Shown here in pieces: positions 16,943 through 25,117 of a DNA stretch of 64,000 bases (positions are counted from its first letter, which is position 1; each line of letters begins with the position of its first letter). Location: NCBI GenBank assembly GCA_003862155.1, contig QOUV01000004.1:62001-126000 (forward strand), given 5' to 3'. The translations under genes and the position numbers were made by a program. This DNA comes from Lachnospiraceae bacterium (GTDB taxonomy: Bacteria > Bacillota > Clostridia > Lachnospirales > Lachnospiraceae). Under the pieces are notes generated by a model. That model worked only from the letters and a program-made list of their open reading frames with translations. It was not told the origin of the DNA and made no database searches.

Positions 16943-17361
16943 AGTCTCACCCCTTCAAAAATGAAAAATCCTGCGGTAATAAACGGTATCAGTGGAAGTG
17001 CGGTTTCTTTATCACATTTAAAAAATATTATTGCAATTTCACCCCCTATGCCTGCCACAAAAACAGAAAGCAAAATAAGCAGCAGGTTATCGTATAGCCC
17101 AAGAAAAGCCCCTGTTGATGCAAATACTATGCCGTCTGCACTCCCGATCACACCATTAAAACACAGCGACAGAACAAGTATGAAAGCCCCTGAGACAATT
17201 CCCCCAAAGAACTCATCAGCCGAAAACTGCCTTACAATAAAATAATACAGACACCCACTCGTGAAAAAAGCCAGAAGTATCGCAAGGTGCACCTCTTTCC
17301 ATATGATATCCTCTACACTTAATACCACAAGAAATGCCATTACAATAAATATTTCGGTCAT
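16936..17361 (-). CDS. Second A24 prepilin peptidase (TadV-like)
   Basis: 141 residues, mostly membrane. Two aspartates in the expected places: SVEDIIWKEV near residue 15 (usually AxxDxxxxxIPN) and GSADGIVFAS near 75 (usually GxGDxKL). Both catalytic Asp are kept but surrounding residues diverge, unlike the canonical peptidase at 24221-24730. It may process only some prepilins. The ATG overlaps the preceding stop by 4 bp (ATGA), so it is translationally coupled to the Cys-rich pseudopilin gene. Confidence 0.72.
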   Translation of the reverse strand: MTEIFIVMAFLVVLSVEDIIWKEVHLAILLAFFTSGCLYYFIVRQFSADEFFGGIVSGAFILVLSLCFNGVIGSADGIVFASTGAFLGLYDNLLLILLSVFVAGIGGEIAIIFFKCDKETALPLIPFITAGFFIFEGVRLC

Positions 17362-18158
17362 CGCTTTCTACCCAGCGCACATTTGCTGCATGGCCTGTAT
17401 TTCTTTATGGCTTCGCTCCGCGGGACAGTCCGGATGGTGCGCTTCAATTTGCTGCATGTAAGCGAGGAATGTGCTCTCGTCCCGTAATCCGTGTAATAGC
17501 ATATTTCTCCGATTTTTGCGCCGCACTCCTCACAGGGGTAATATTTATTGCCATTTTTGGACCTGACATATCCAAGTGCTGAAATTTTTCCAGTGTGAAT
17601 GGAGAGTTTGAGATAGCTGCAGCTGAGGCTCTCATGGTATGCTCTCCCCTGAGCCGTCACATAGACAACATCATTTCCACTGTCACCGCCATTCGACGGA
17701 TCAAAACCATTCCATCTTCTGACACAGACTCTGCTGCCGAGTTCATATCCCCTCTTCCCAAAGGACTTTCCACCTGCGAGGAGGGGCATCATTGTATTGA
17801 CTCTTACGTCAATATCCCTGTCATTTACTTTTGTTTTTGCAAAGTCCAGGGCATTGAGCCTGTGCCTTAAAAATTTCTGGCTCACTTTATTTGAATTTAT
17901 TTTAGCATTGCAAGTCACATACACACTGGCCGGGTTTACAACCTGGATTCCTGAATTTCCATTCCTGCCTTTATTGCCTACGACTATCTTTCCGTCACCG
18001 AAAAGCGCCATTTTACCGGCTGCCTCATATACCGACTCTGTCAGCCCCCACTGAAAAGAAAGAACCCTGAAAAGCAGCAGAAAAACGAGCGAGAAAAAAG
18101 TGAAAAGTGGAAGCAGTATCGCCGCTTCGTATGTGAAAAACCCCTTTAATTTTTTCAT
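17358..18158 (-). CDS. TadE-like pseudopilin with twin Cys/His modules
   Basis: 266 residues. The N-terminus KGFFTYEAAILLPLF gives a prepilin cleavage site (Gly, then Glu at +5) and one membrane helix (about 10-32). The outer part ends in two tandem modules, about 168-222 and 223-266, each with an aromatic strand (VYVTAQGRAYH; CYYTDYGTRAH), a Cys about 5-6 residues after His, and a final CxxC (CEEC; CSKC). The spacing resembles Ada-type metal-binding motifs seen in secreted Firmicutes proteins. Metal binding or disulfide capping is inferred. It follows a 157-bp structured gap inside the Tad operon. Confidence 0.75.
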   Translation of the reverse strand: MKKLKGFFTYEAAILLPLFTFFSLVFLLLFRVLSFQWGLTESVYEAAGKMALFGDGKIVVGNKGRNGNSGIQVVNPASVYVTCNAKINSNKVSQKFLRHRLNALDFAKTKVNDRDIDVRVNTMMPLLAGGKSFGKRGYELGSRVCVRRWNGFDPSNGGDSGNDVVYVTAQGRAYHESLSCSYLKLSIHTGKISALGYVRSKNGNKYYPCEECGAKIGEICYYTDYGTRAHSSLTCSKLKRTIRTVPRSEAIKKYRPCSKCALGRKR

Positions 18159-18166
18159 AATCCCCC

Positions 18167-18320
18167 AATAGCAGGAAAAGTCCTCTTTAGGCAGTGCCCA
18201 TTGCAGGACGAATTGTTCAACTGTTTAATATGCGTGTGCACCATTGTTAGAACAAAGCAAAAAGGGAGGATAATGACCTGAACAGGCACTCCATAAAGAG
18301 GACCTTCTCCTGCTGCTATT
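18167..18320 (-). promoter_or_regulatory. Long intercistronic hairpin within the Tad operon
   Basis: Left arm 18167-18198 and right arm 18285-18320 pair in three blocks: 8 bp AATAGCAG/CTGCTATT, 10 bp GTCCTCTTTA/TAAAGAGGAC, and GGCAGTGCC with GGCACTCC (bulged). The ~85-nt loop on the minus strand contains most of a 15-codon open frame (18294-18247), which starts within the right arm behind GGAGAAGG. The structure separates the DUF5702-like gene from the Cys-rich pseudopilin gene. Likely roles are mRNA processing, stability or stoichiometry control. No flanking target-site duplication is visible. Confidence 0.7.
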
Positions 18321-19809
18321 TAGTTAAATAAGTCATTTTTTTCGTCTTTTCGAATTTCATCGTTGGAAAATTCCGGTCGGACAGAGCGAAAAGTGAGAAA
18401 AATGCTGGAACTGAGCTGTACCTGTATTTGAAATCAGCTCCTGTCACAAGCTGATCCAGTCTCAGATTTTCATAGTCCCTCTGCATCCGCACCGAATTTT
18501 CGAGCAGATCCAAAGAACGTAGTCCAAGCGTCTTCTGGCTCTGCATACCCGATAATATAAGCAGGTAATCTTCGTATTTAATCCCAATCCCACACTCCTT
18601 AGCTTTTTTATTTACATCAAACCAGTCAGCCAGTTCCAGCAGATTATCAGTCGTCCACTCATCTGATGACTTAAAAACAGAAACCTTTCCGCCACTCAGC
18701 AGAAGCCGCACATCCAGCACACTCTCGGTATAAGCCCAGGCCGCAGTAAGTCCCCAGAATACTGCATTTATTATCGCAGTATTTCCTGTCCAGCCAGCCA
18801 GAGTCAGAGCATGGGTATCAGCCTGGGCAATTTTCCCCTCATCGGCCATCAGGCTCGCATAGTTTTCCACTTCTCTCGCAACAAGAAGTTTTGATACGGT
18901 CGATGCAAGATTGTCCTTATCTGAATCCTTACCACAGAGAACATACTCCCACTCATAGTTCAATCCATCGTGTCCGAGATTTTTCCTGTAATTTGAAAAA
19001 TGGCTCTTCTCGTACTCAGCAAACAGTATTTTCTCAGATGCGCTCAGCTTCTCTTCAGATGCTTTACTCCCCTTAGACAGCGTCCTTTTGGATACAGTCT
19101 CCGAAAGATCTGCTTTTTTAACCGATATCTTCGTTGAAGAAGGCAGGACCTGCGACAGGATACCATTGTTCTTCCACTCTTTTATCTGCTCTATCGGATT
19201 CACCTCATCCGGCCCCGGTTTCGTGTATTCTTCCGAATTTCCCTGCGTTTCAGTCTCAGAATTTTTTGCAGATTTTTCCATCGCACTTGAGCCATCGTCC
19301 ACCATTTTTTCCACATCCCCATTTTCATTTCTGGACTCTTTTATCTGTTCGATTGCATCTTTTGTCCTTTTTACAGCATCAGCCGCAATTTCAGATTTCT
19401 GCTGCTCTGCCGCCTGCTTTAAAAATGCTCTCCCACTATCATCCGTAAGGAACACATACTTTGAGACCTCGCATACTTCCGTAGTCAGCTGATAAAAATC
19501 TCTCCCCTTTGTATCAGCAGACAATCCGTTTTTTATCAGATACTCCTGCATCCTCGACTCCATCAGCGAAAAGTCGGCTCCCCCACCAGTTCCGTATGAA
19601 GCATCAACGCCAAGTATCCTGTAATTATCCCAGAGGTATCTGTTATAATCGGCAAAAACACTCTGCGCCGCTATATCTGAGATCAGGTCCGCCTTTTTCC
19701 TCTGACCTTGAATTCTCGCCAGATCCAGAAGCAGAAAAAACAAAAGCAGCACACTCGCAAGCGAAAGTGATATAAAGACTGTGATAGAGCCTTTCCTTTT
19801 TCTCTTCAT
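18316..19809 (-). CDS. DUF5702-like TadG-type pilus protein
   Basis: 497 residues. Basic N-terminus, then KGSITVFISLSLASV and one membrane helix (about 10-30), as in TadE/TadG-like proteins, but without Glu at +5. The remaining ~460 residues are extracytoplasmic and largely helical, with a Ser/Glu-rich stretch near 175-215. The region after the helix (ADLISDIAAQSVFADYNRYLW) is typical of DUF5702 proteins in Firmicutes Tad loci. Probable anchor or tip protein of the pilus. Its ATG overlaps the Flp pilin stop by 4 bp (ATGA). Confidence 0.8.
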   Translation of the reverse strand: MKRKRKGSITVFISLSLASVLLLFFLLLDLARIQGQRKKADLISDIAAQSVFADYNRYLWDNYRILGVDASYGTGGGADFSLMESRMQEYLIKNGLSADTKGRDFYQLTTEVCEVSKYVFLTDDSGRAFLKQAAEQQKSEIAADAVKRTKDAIEQIKESRNENGDVEKMVDDGSSAMEKSAKNSETETQGNSEEYTKPGPDEVNPIEQIKEWKNNGILSQVLPSSTKISVKKADLSETVSKRTLSKGSKASEEKLSASEKILFAEYEKSHFSNYRKNLGHDGLNYEWEYVLCGKDSDKDNLASTVSKLLVAREVENYASLMADEGKIAQADTHALTLAGWTGNTAIINAVFWGLTAAWAYTESVLDVRLLLSGGKVSVFKSSDEWTTDNLLELADWFDVNKKAKECGIGIKYEDYLLILSGMQSQKTLGLRSLDLLENSVRMQRDYENLRLDQLVTGADFKYRYSSVPAFFSLFALSDRNFPTMKFEKTKKMTYLTK

Positions 19810-19976
19810 TTAATTACTTTATTGCTGTCAGAAGTTATCTTTTGCAGAGCATTATTCACTATCGTCTTTATCTTGCCTCTGAAGATCACTACGAGTGCAA
19901 CGATAACAGCCAGGATGAGTACCACCTCTACAGTACCTATCCCATCCTCCTCTTTTAAAAATTCCCTGAATCCCAT
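19806..19976 (-). CDS. flp: Flp-type major pilin
   Basis: 56 residues, short enough to be missed by simple gene calling. Translation begins MGFREFLKEEDG, then IGTVEVVLIL and a hydrophobic core to about residue 32, then RGKIK and a short polar tail. Cleavage after Gly12 would put Glu at position +5, the class IVb prepilin rule; the usual Tyr+6 is Val. The start follows GAGGAAA, 25 bp after tadC, and the stop overlaps the next start (ATGA). As the only Flp-like gene in the operon it should encode the pilus shaft subunit. Confidence 0.9.
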   Translation of the reverse strand: MGFREFLKEEDGIGTVEVVLILAVIVALVVIFRGKIKTIVNNALQKITSDSNKVIK

Positions 19977-20001
19977 ATTGTTTCCTCTCTTTAAAAGCCT
20001 G

Positions 20002-21264
20002 TCAGCTCATCTGCATGAACGCAGGCACCATAAGCACCACAAAAATTATGCCCATAAGCCCAATCATCGGGACCAGAAGTTTTAAGGAAGCTTCCTCCCC
20101 TTTTGTTTTTGCCCCGATCCTGCGCTCGTCATAAGCTGATTTTTCTTCCTGTTCAAGCTGATCGCGAAGATCCTTATTTCCTTTCATAAGACTTTGCGAC
20201 AACAGCAGTGTAAGTTTCCTGAAGCCTTTGTGCCTCAGGCAATCCCCCAGATTCTTGTAAGCAGTTCCTTCGTCCTCTCCGTCCTTTATCTTCCTGTTCA
20301 TTCGAACGATTTCTTCAAAAGCAGGCCTGTCTGGATGCCCCCTGGCTTTTCCCTTGATGTAAGCGTTTCCCAGCTGAACAAAAGCGGCTTTTACAGAAAA
20401 TCCTGCTCCGATGTATAAAGACAGCTGCGAGACCACCTTCGGGTAGTCGTAAGAAAGCTCTGACTGCCATTTTTTCTCATCATCCTTCGACTTCTGATGC
20501 CTGTAGAAAATATAGAGCCCAAGTGCAAATGCCATCAGAATCACAAGTTTAACGCCGTCATCTTCTCTCTTCTCTGAAAAAGCTATCCTTTTATCTCCGA
20601 TGCTCTCCGGAAGTTCCATATAGTTTTTCGCACGGTCTCTCTTATCTGCCTCCGTAACTGCTTTTTTAAGATAATAGGAAAAGCCCTCTGCCGTATCTAG
20701 TGGAACCGGAACAGCTGTGACAGAGAGCTTTACTTTCCCTGTCTTATTCTGACATTTGAGATATCCTCTGATCGTCACCTGAGTTTCCTTTTTGACCTTT
20801 GAATTATCGATCTTCCCCTCTTCGTCAAAAATATCGTATGGCGTAATATCCCAACTGGCTTCCACATTTCCGTTGTATTCTTCCTGTAACTTAATATCTT
20901 TATAGACAAAATCGGCACTTTTATTTTTTCCGAGGTACTCCCTTTTTATCTGTTTCTCAACAGCTTTTACAGCTTCCTCTGCCCCTTTTTCAGTGAGTTC
21001 CCGCTCAGAAATCTGAAGAGTCAGTTTCTCTTTTTTATCCCCCTCAATAACTGTCACTTCGTGTTCTTCCGACATCGTTCCAGGCTCCGGTCTTTTGATT
21101 TTTGAGATAGTCTGATTTCCCGAGCCGCCCGCAAGGCTTATTATCGTCCCCACAATCTCAAGTCCCACGATACAGACTGCAATTTTTACCGGGATCCTGT
21201 TCTTTCCTCTGTTCAGTGCCAGGATGACCGCTATAGTTATCACCGTAATAATTACCGATGCCAT
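20002..21264 (-). CDS. tadC: TadC-like pilus platform protein with extra N-terminal domain
   Basis: 420 residues, larger than the usual ~300. The C-terminal ~170 residues carry a type II secretion F-like domain (VVSQLSLYIGAGFSVKAAF; final membrane helix at about 397-415). The N-terminus has two predicted helices (about 3-18 and 27-45), then ~190 residues that should be extracytoplasmic, rich in beta-strand, ending before a helix at about 242-258. This insertion is not part of canonical TadC. With TadB it should form the inner-membrane platform. Start follows GAGGGGAG. Confidence 0.85.
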   Translation of the reverse strand: MASVIITVITIAVILALNRGKNRIPVKIAVCIVGLEIVGTIISLAGGSGNQTISKIKRPEPGTMSEEHEVTVIEGDKKEKLTLQISERELTEKGAEEAVKAVEKQIKREYLGKNKSADFVYKDIKLQEEYNGNVEASWDITPYDIFDEEGKIDNSKVKKETQVTIRGYLKCQNKTGKVKLSVTAVPVPLDTAEGFSYYLKKAVTEADKRDRAKNYMELPESIGDKRIAFSEKREDDGVKLVILMAFALGLYIFYRHQKSKDDEKKWQSELSYDYPKVVSQLSLYIGAGFSVKAAFVQLGNAYIKGKARGHPDRPAFEEIVRMNRKIKDGEDEGTAYKNLGDCLRHKGFRKLTLLLSQSLMKGNKDLRDQLEQEEKSAYDERRIGAKTKGEEASLKLLVPMIGLMGIIFVVLMVPAFMQMS

Positions 21265-21323
21265 ATTTTTAACTCCCCTCTGTCAAAACACAGAATTTTT
21301 TTGTATTCTCCTGCAAAAATCCC

Positions 21324-22094
21324 CTAAACTCTGATATCTATGATCTTTCTCCCCAACGCTATACAGCCCACATAGACCGCCAGACATGCTGTCATTACTA
21401 CAATTCCTATAAAATTTCCATATGACGGCGTCAGAAATTCCGGCGCTGATATTTTCATATATGCGAGAATCCCCAGCGGCATCACCATCATGACCTTAAG
21501 CTCAAGCTGCTGCTGGGCTATAGAGGCCCTTATCTCCTGCTTGACTTCCACCCTCTCCGATATACGCCTGGTCGAACTCTTGATATTTTCTATATAGTCG
21601 CCGCCCAGCCTCTTTCCAAAACGAAATATCTCCGCGAAGTCCGACAGATCTTCGCTGTCAAATTTTTCCGAAAGCTCCTCAAATGCCTGCTCAACAGGTT
21701 TTCTAAGCCGGACTTTACTGTTTAATTCCACAAGGTGTGGGAGCAGTACACTTTTTTCACCGTAAATAATCCTCAGTGGCTCTGTGCTCTCCAAAAACGC
21801 TCTCTCTATCGAATATCCGGTCTGAAGTGAACCAGTGATAGAAATAAACATCTCCCGGTATTCGAGTTCAAGCTGCTTTGAAAATTTTTCGCCCGCCTCC
21901 TCTTTCATCCGCTTCGTATTAAACCAAACCACAATCGGAAAAAGCAAAATCCCCCAGAGGCTGTTGTAAAAAACCCACGCCAGAGCTGCCGTCAGTCCGA
22001 CATTTTCCGCTAAGAGCAGCAGCTTCTGGCTTCGTCCAAGAGTCCGGCCATCGATAATTTCCTGGTGTTTTCGAGTTTCCCTTTCCTCTCCCAT
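21324..22094 (-). CDS. tadB: TadB-like pilus platform protein
   Basis: 256 residues. Helices near 33-60 precede a type II secretion F domain (ITGSLQTGYSIERAFLEST near 90, FRFGKRLGGDYIENIKSSTRRISERVEVKQEI near 155), with C-terminal helices near 205-250. Inner-membrane platform partner of TadC and the TadA ATPase. The frame opens 85 bp inside the upstream ATPase gene. The ATG at 22094 has only a weak ribosome site, so translation may be coupled, or may start later from a non-ATG codon. Confidence 0.85.
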   Translation of the reverse strand: MGEERETRKHQEIIDGRTLGRSQKLLLLAENVGLTAALAWVFYNSLWGILLFPIVVWFNTKRMKEEAGEKFSKQLELEYREMFISITGSLQTGYSIERAFLESTEPLRIIYGEKSVLLPHLVELNSKVRLRKPVEQAFEELSEKFDSEDLSDFAEIFRFGKRLGGDYIENIKSSTRRISERVEVKQEIRASIAQQQLELKVMMVMPLGILAYMKISAPEFLTPSYGNFIGIVVMTACLAVYVGCIALGRKIIDIRV

Positions 22095-23245
22095 TTTTTC
22101 GTTCCATCCTCCGAATACTGAAATATCGGCGAAATAACGATCTCACCGTCTTCTATACCCCTGACTTCAGAGACCTCGAGCAGCTTTCTGCTCCCGTCGG
22201 AAAGTCTCCCGAGATGCACAAGAATATCCACACCTGATGCTATCTGCGCCCTGATCGCAGAGACCGGAAGCTCCATTCCCATAAGAACCATCGTCTCAAG
22301 CCTTGAGAGCATATCCTTTGCCGAGTTTGCGTGGCCTGTCGATAAACTGCCGTCGTGTCCTGTGTTAAATGCCTGAAGCACTTCGAGCGCCTCGGCTCCT
22401 CTGCACTCCCCAACTATAATTCTATCCGGCCTCATGCGAAGGCTTGCTTTTACAAGATCTCTGATCGTCACTTCGAGATTTCCCTCGAGGTTTTTGTCGC
22501 GGGCTTCCAGCCGCACCAGATTTTCAATCCCAATGACTTGAAGTTCCGCCGAATCCTCGATAGTTATGACTCTCTCCCCTTTTGGAATAAATTCTGTCAG
22601 GGCATTTAAAAAAGTTGTTTTGCCCGAGCCTGTTCCTCCACTTATAAAAATATTATATCCAGCGGTAATAAGTATTCTCAGAAAATCCACTATCTCTGTA
22701 CTCACAGAGCCAAGCTCGATGAGTTTTTTCATTGTGATCTTTTCTTTCGGGAAACGCCTGATTGTGAGCACTCCCTGATTCAGCGCTATCGGTGGCAGAA
22801 TTATGTTTATTCGCGAACCATCCGGAAGCCTTGTATCCAGAATTGGCGACGACTCATTTATTATCTTGTTCCTCTCAGCTGCTATCTGCTGGATCACATC
22901 CGAAAGTTTCTCCTTCGATGAAAATTTCAGGGGACTCTTAAAAAGATGACCTTTTTTTTCTATAAAAATATTTTCCGGTCCATTTACCATGATCTCCGTG
23001 ATCTCGTCGTCAGATAAAAGTTCTTCCAGGATATCGAGTTTTCGAAGGGAGTTGAATATCCGCTCCTCCATCAAAATCCTCTCCTGAAGCGGAATTTCAT
23101 ATTCGTGCCCCTCTTCTAAAAGCCACTCTCTTATATGACTTCTTATCTCATCATCCGTCAGATCCCGTGAGACATCCACATCTCCGATTATCTCTTCCCT
23201 GATATGCTCGGACAGGGCCTCCTCGTTTTCAGAAAGCCGCCGCAT
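22010..23245 (-). CDS. tadA: TadA/CpaF-type pilus assembly ATPase
   Basis: Cytoplasmic secretion ATPase that powers Flp pilus assembly. 411 residues. Walker A GGTGSGKT at 203-210, ITIEDSAELQ Asp box, MRPDRIIVGECRGAEALE Walker B region and the TGHDGSLSTGHANS His box are all present. The N-terminal ~100 residues form the usual CpaF N-domain. Start follows AAGGAG, and the gene overlaps the end of the TadZ gene by 17 bp. Not related to the tRNA deaminase TadA at 51682-52353, which shares the symbol. Confidence 0.95.
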   Translation of the reverse strand: MRRLSENEEALSEHIREEIIGDVDVSRDLTDDEIRSHIREWLLEEGHEYEIPLQERILMEERIFNSLRKLDILEELLSDDEITEIMVNGPENIFIEKKGHLFKSPLKFSSKEKLSDVIQQIAAERNKIINESSPILDTRLPDGSRINIILPPIALNQGVLTIRRFPKEKITMKKLIELGSVSTEIVDFLRILITAGYNIFISGGTGSGKTTFLNALTEFIPKGERVITIEDSAELQVIGIENLVRLEARDKNLEGNLEVTIRDLVKASLRMRPDRIIVGECRGAEALEVLQAFNTGHDGSLSTGHANSAKDMLSRLETMVLMGMELPVSAIRAQIASGVDILVHLGRLSDGSRKLLEVSEVRGIEDGEIVISPIFQYSEDGTKKWERKGKLENTRKLSMAGLLDEARSCCS

Positions 23246-24224
23246 TCATAAACTCCTTTCTGACAAAGCCACCCAGGTTCCCATTCAGCATTGTACGAAT
23301 ATGGTAATCTCCAGGCTGCTGTGAGACCGACATCGGTAGGAGAAGCTGGTGGCATTTTTTCGTAAGCCCCTCTTTTTCAAGTTCGGCTGTAAATGCCCTC
23401 ATGCTCTTATCGTAATAAGAGCCCGGCTTACCAAGGAGCAGAATATCGTCGGCCGACTGCAGCAGTGCATCTCCGCCCTGTACCATCTGATCCATCAGGA
23501 TTATAATCTGCTCAAAATCCGTTCTGCTCAGATTTTCCATAAGTGCCATCCACTGTTCTACAGTCACACAGGCGAGAGCTGTCAGTCCCTTCATTGGTGC
23601 CAGATAGTAAAAATTCTCATAGAATCCAAGGAAATCCGTGATATTTTTACCGTCGTCTGTTTTTCCCATGATATGGTACAGATAATCGCCCAAATCTCTT
23701 CTGATGTTTCGCTCTAAAAGCTTTGAAAATACTGAAACTCCCTCCATATCGACAAACAGTGTCTGCGAACTTTCACCTATGACCTTCGCCATCGAAAGTG
23801 AGAACGGAAGCGCCAGTTCATGGTGCATTGGTGAGTAGATAATCTGGATTCTCTGCCCCTTTTTGCCACTGAATGATGCCTGTTCAGAAGTCTTTATCTG
23901 GAAAGCTCTCTGAATCTGTTCTATAAACAGGCTCATCTTTTGAAATTTATAGATTACCTCGTATCCCCTCTCGTCTCCCTGCACATCTCCCTTCAGGTGG
24001 AGGATGTTTCCGAACTGTCTCTTTTTCTCAGGATTTTTTTCTACTATATCTATGAACTCATCACCCAGAAGAGCCAGCGAGTAGTCATTCGATTCACTAA
24101 GGAAATCATTTTCTTCAGTAAACCCGCTGACCTCATAGTGACCACCTGCACCAATCATGTACGTGACTAACGCACTCAGATATGCCTTGTCCGTGTCCGC
24201 AATAAGCAGCCTTATTTTTTTCAT
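23229..24224 (-). CDS. tadZ: TadZ/CpaE-like pilus localisation protein without P-loop
   Basis: 331 residues. The first ~100 form a receiver-like domain (RLLIADTDKAYLSALVTYM). From about 125 comes a MinD/ParA-like fold, but where the P-loop should be the sequence reads IIYSPMHHELALPFSLSM, with no Gly-Lys-Thr. Canonical CpaE/TadZ binds ATP and places the machine at the pole; this one probably acts as a scaffold only. Placed between the peptidase gene (4-bp overlap) and the tadA ATPase gene, as in other Firmicutes Tad loci. Confidence 0.78.
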   Translation of the reverse strand: MKKIRLLIADTDKAYLSALVTYMIGAGGHYEVSGFTEENDFLSESNDYSLALLGDEFIDIVEKNPEKKRQFGNILHLKGDVQGDERGYEVIYKFQKMSLFIEQIQRAFQIKTSEQASFSGKKGQRIQIIYSPMHHELALPFSLSMAKVIGESSQTLFVDMEGVSVFSKLLERNIRRDLGDYLYHIMGKTDDGKNITDFLGFYENFYYLAPMKGLTALACVTVEQWMALMENLSRTDFEQIIILMDQMVQGGDALLQSADDILLLGKPGSYYDKSMRAFTAELEKEGLTKKCHQLLLPMSVSQQPGDYHIRTMLNGNLGGFVRKEFMNAAAF

Positions 24225-24730
24225 CTGAACTCCTTTCCCAATGCCAATGCCACCAAAAAGCCGATTGAAATATACAATGCGTAGTGAAGATTCCCCTTAT
24301 CTCCAGACGTTCTGTAACGAATTAATTTCTTCTGGCTAATGCAGATTCCAATATGTGAGAAAAATTCCTGAAATCTGGCTGCCGCTTCGCCACTTTTCAA
24401 AAGATAAATTGCAGCCACGACACCGGCTGCCAAAAGTGAGTAAAATGCTGTCCGTACTGCGAATACAATTCCCGAAAATAATCCGATCACTGAAAGCAGT
24501 TTTACGTCACCTGCCCCGACAGCTCCTGTCAAATAAAAAATATAAAATGCTGCTAGTGTCAGAAGACCTTCCAGTATTCCAAGCGCCAGGCCTGCTGGCC
24601 CGCCTTCTGTGATTCTTATCATAAGACCGGTCAGGTATCCGAATATTATCAGCTTATTTGGAATTTTTCCCCTCTTAAAATCAGCTGCTGTAGCAGCCCC
24701 CAGAAGTGCCGCCAAAAAAATATTTTTCAT
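24221..24730 (-). CDS. A24 prepilin peptidase (TadV/CpaA type)
   Basis: 169 residues from the ATG at 24730, behind AGAGGGAG; a GTG 66 bp upstream is a weaker alternative. Membrane protein with the two catalytic-aspartate motifs intact: ATAADFKRGKIPN near residue 15 and GAVGAGDVKLLSVIG near 70. It cleaves class IVb prepilins such as Flp at the Gly site. First gene of the Tad operon; the operon also encodes a divergent second copy. Confidence 0.9.
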   Translation of the reverse strand: MKNIFLAALLGAATAADFKRGKIPNKLIIFGYLTGLMIRITEGGPAGLALGILEGLLTLAAFYIFYLTGAVGAGDVKLLSVIGLFSGIVFAVRTAFYSLLAAGVVAAIYLLKSGEAAARFQEFFSHIGICISQKKLIRYRTSGDKGNLHYALYISIGFLVALALGKEFR

Positions 24731-24818
24731 ATCTCCCTCTCTTTCAGATCCGGATTCGATAAAAGGATTATATTTCATGTTCGATTCCGATGTCACTTGC
24801 TAAATTTTGAGCTTTTTT

Positions 24819-24847
24819 ATTAAAATAGCATTATGTATTATGCACAA
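24819..24847 (-). promoter_or_regulatory. Probable promoter of the Tad operon
   Basis: Minus strand TTGTGC (24847-24842), 17-bp spacer, TTTAAT (24824-24819), about 90 bp before the first start. TTGTGCATA occurs twice upstream, and could form a regulator site. The -35 match is weak. Confidence 0.45.
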
Positions 24848-25038
24848 AGATTTTATTTTTCCACTATGCACAATTTTATTCTCTGAAAAAGCCGCTGTTT
24901 TTGTTCAAAACTCACAAAAATTCTGTCATTTGCTCTATATCGTGTTATTTAACTGATATATTTCCATGATTCTGTCAATCCATATATTGTTTTACAAAAA
25001 TTTTATTTTTTAATTTTTCCCAATATCTTGTTTTTTTA
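24848..25038. other. AT-rich intergenic spacer
   Basis: About 190 bp of very AT-rich DNA between the Tad promoter and the terminator of the fliS-like gene. No open frame, hairpin or repeat worth calling, apart from the second TTGTGCATA copy near 24874. Confidence 0.6.
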
Positions 25039-25069
25039 TAAAAAAAGAACCATGGTTTTGCCATGGTTC
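25039..25069 (-). terminator. Terminator of the DUF6240-fliS operon
   Basis: Perfect 9-bp stem GAACCATGG/CCATGGTTC (25047-25055 and 25061-25069) with a 5-nt loop, followed on the minus strand by a T-run. Confidence 0.9.
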
Positions 25070-25117
25070 AGATGTTTTGTCAATTTTGACTAATGCTATT
25101 ATAATTATAAAATATAT

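Noticed and set aside
18167-18320. MITE-type transposable element
   Set aside because: The arms are long inverted repeats, but no target-site duplication or second copy is visible in the window, so it is described only as a hairpin.
21919-22146. Alternative small gene at the tadA/tadB junction behind GGAGG
   Set aside because: The frame lies wholly inside tadA and tadB, has no domain pattern and looks like an out-of-frame reading; its ribosome site may instead help tadB.
22131-22150. Second sigma-28 promoter inside tadA (ATATCGGC on the plus strand)
   Set aside because: No TTTA (TAAA) lies at the required 15-bp distance.
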